14,406 nt of DNA, taken from Mariprofundaceae bacterium. Its GTDB lineage: Bacteria; Pseudomonadota; Zetaproteobacteria; Mariprofundales; Mariprofundaceae. Under the pieces are notes generated by a model that was given only the letters and a program-made list of their open reading frames with translations, was not told the DNA's origin and ran no database searches. The DNA lies in the NCBI GenBank assembly GCA_030950965.1, contig JAUZQP010000080.1, positions 1 through 14,406 of the forward strand, written 5' to 3'. Made by a program: the position numbers and the translations under genes. Below, piece after piece: positions 14,360 through 14,406 of the stretch (positions are counted from its first letter, which is position 1; every line of letters starts with the position of its first letter).

Positions 14360-14406
14360 CGGCGACCGCCGCGAAACAGGCTGTGCATCGCCACATATTC
14401 CGACTC
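14356..14406 (-). CDS. Possible 3' end of a convergent gene
   Basis: On the minus strand, 16 codons run open from the window edge to a TAG at 14356-14358, ending in the residues [10 protein letters not shown]. The stop overlaps the lolD stop by three bases, a common layout for convergent neighbours, and the basic ending looks like a real C-terminus. The stretch is too short to prove coding or name a family. Confidence 0.3.
   Translation of the reverse strand, partial: ESEYVAMHSLFRGGRR

Overview
The window comes from a Gram-negative bacterium, most likely a proteobacterium. The evidence is a LolC/LolD outer-membrane lipoprotein export system, a MurU-type sugar-nucleotide enzyme and ordinary Shine-Dalgarno-led operons. 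I cannot place it to genus from the sequence. Coding DNA looks compositionally even, while the gaps between the middle genes are AT-rich and full of inverted repeats.

Layout. (1) Bases 1-4040, plus strand: the 3' part of a MurU-like nucleotidyltransferase, a large 897-residue protein ending in a DUF2325 domain, and truA. The genes overlap by a few bases and look like one transcription unit. (2) Bases 4058-7215, minus strand: an accessory block inserted between truA and ndk. It holds three paralogous genes that each encode a secreted protein of exactly 183 residues, which I do not recognise. A small exported coiled-coil gene is translationally coupled to the truA-proximal paralog. The spaces between these genes carry at least five inverted-repeat structures, a 9-bp tandem repeat and terminator-like hairpins. 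(3) Bases 7378-14359, plus strand: a tight run of seven genes, ndk, lysS, a two-CBS-domain protein, an ArsB/NhaD-type permease, lolC, a TPR plus double cyclic-nucleotide-binding protein, and lolD. Gaps are 1-22 bp or overlaps. (4) The last 50 bases may hold the 3' end of a convergent minus-strand gene.

How the parts relate. LolC and LolD form the inner-membrane ABC complex that releases lipoproteins for transport to the outer membrane. A putative cyclic-nucleotide sensor sits between their genes. The CBS protein overlaps the permease gene and is a plausible regulatory partner for it. Ndk and LysS are housekeeping enzymes at the head of the same run.

The most unusual region is the middle block. 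Paralog 2 looks mosaic: its signal peptide resembles that of paralog 1 (18/27 identical, counted by eye), but its mature part is about 95% identical to paralog 3 (149/156), whose signal peptide is unrelated (4/27). Two copies of one palindromic element, in opposite orientation, flank paralog 2. All three mature proteins keep eight histidines and two cysteines, so metal or cofactor binding and a disulfide are possible, but no function can be assigned from the sequence.
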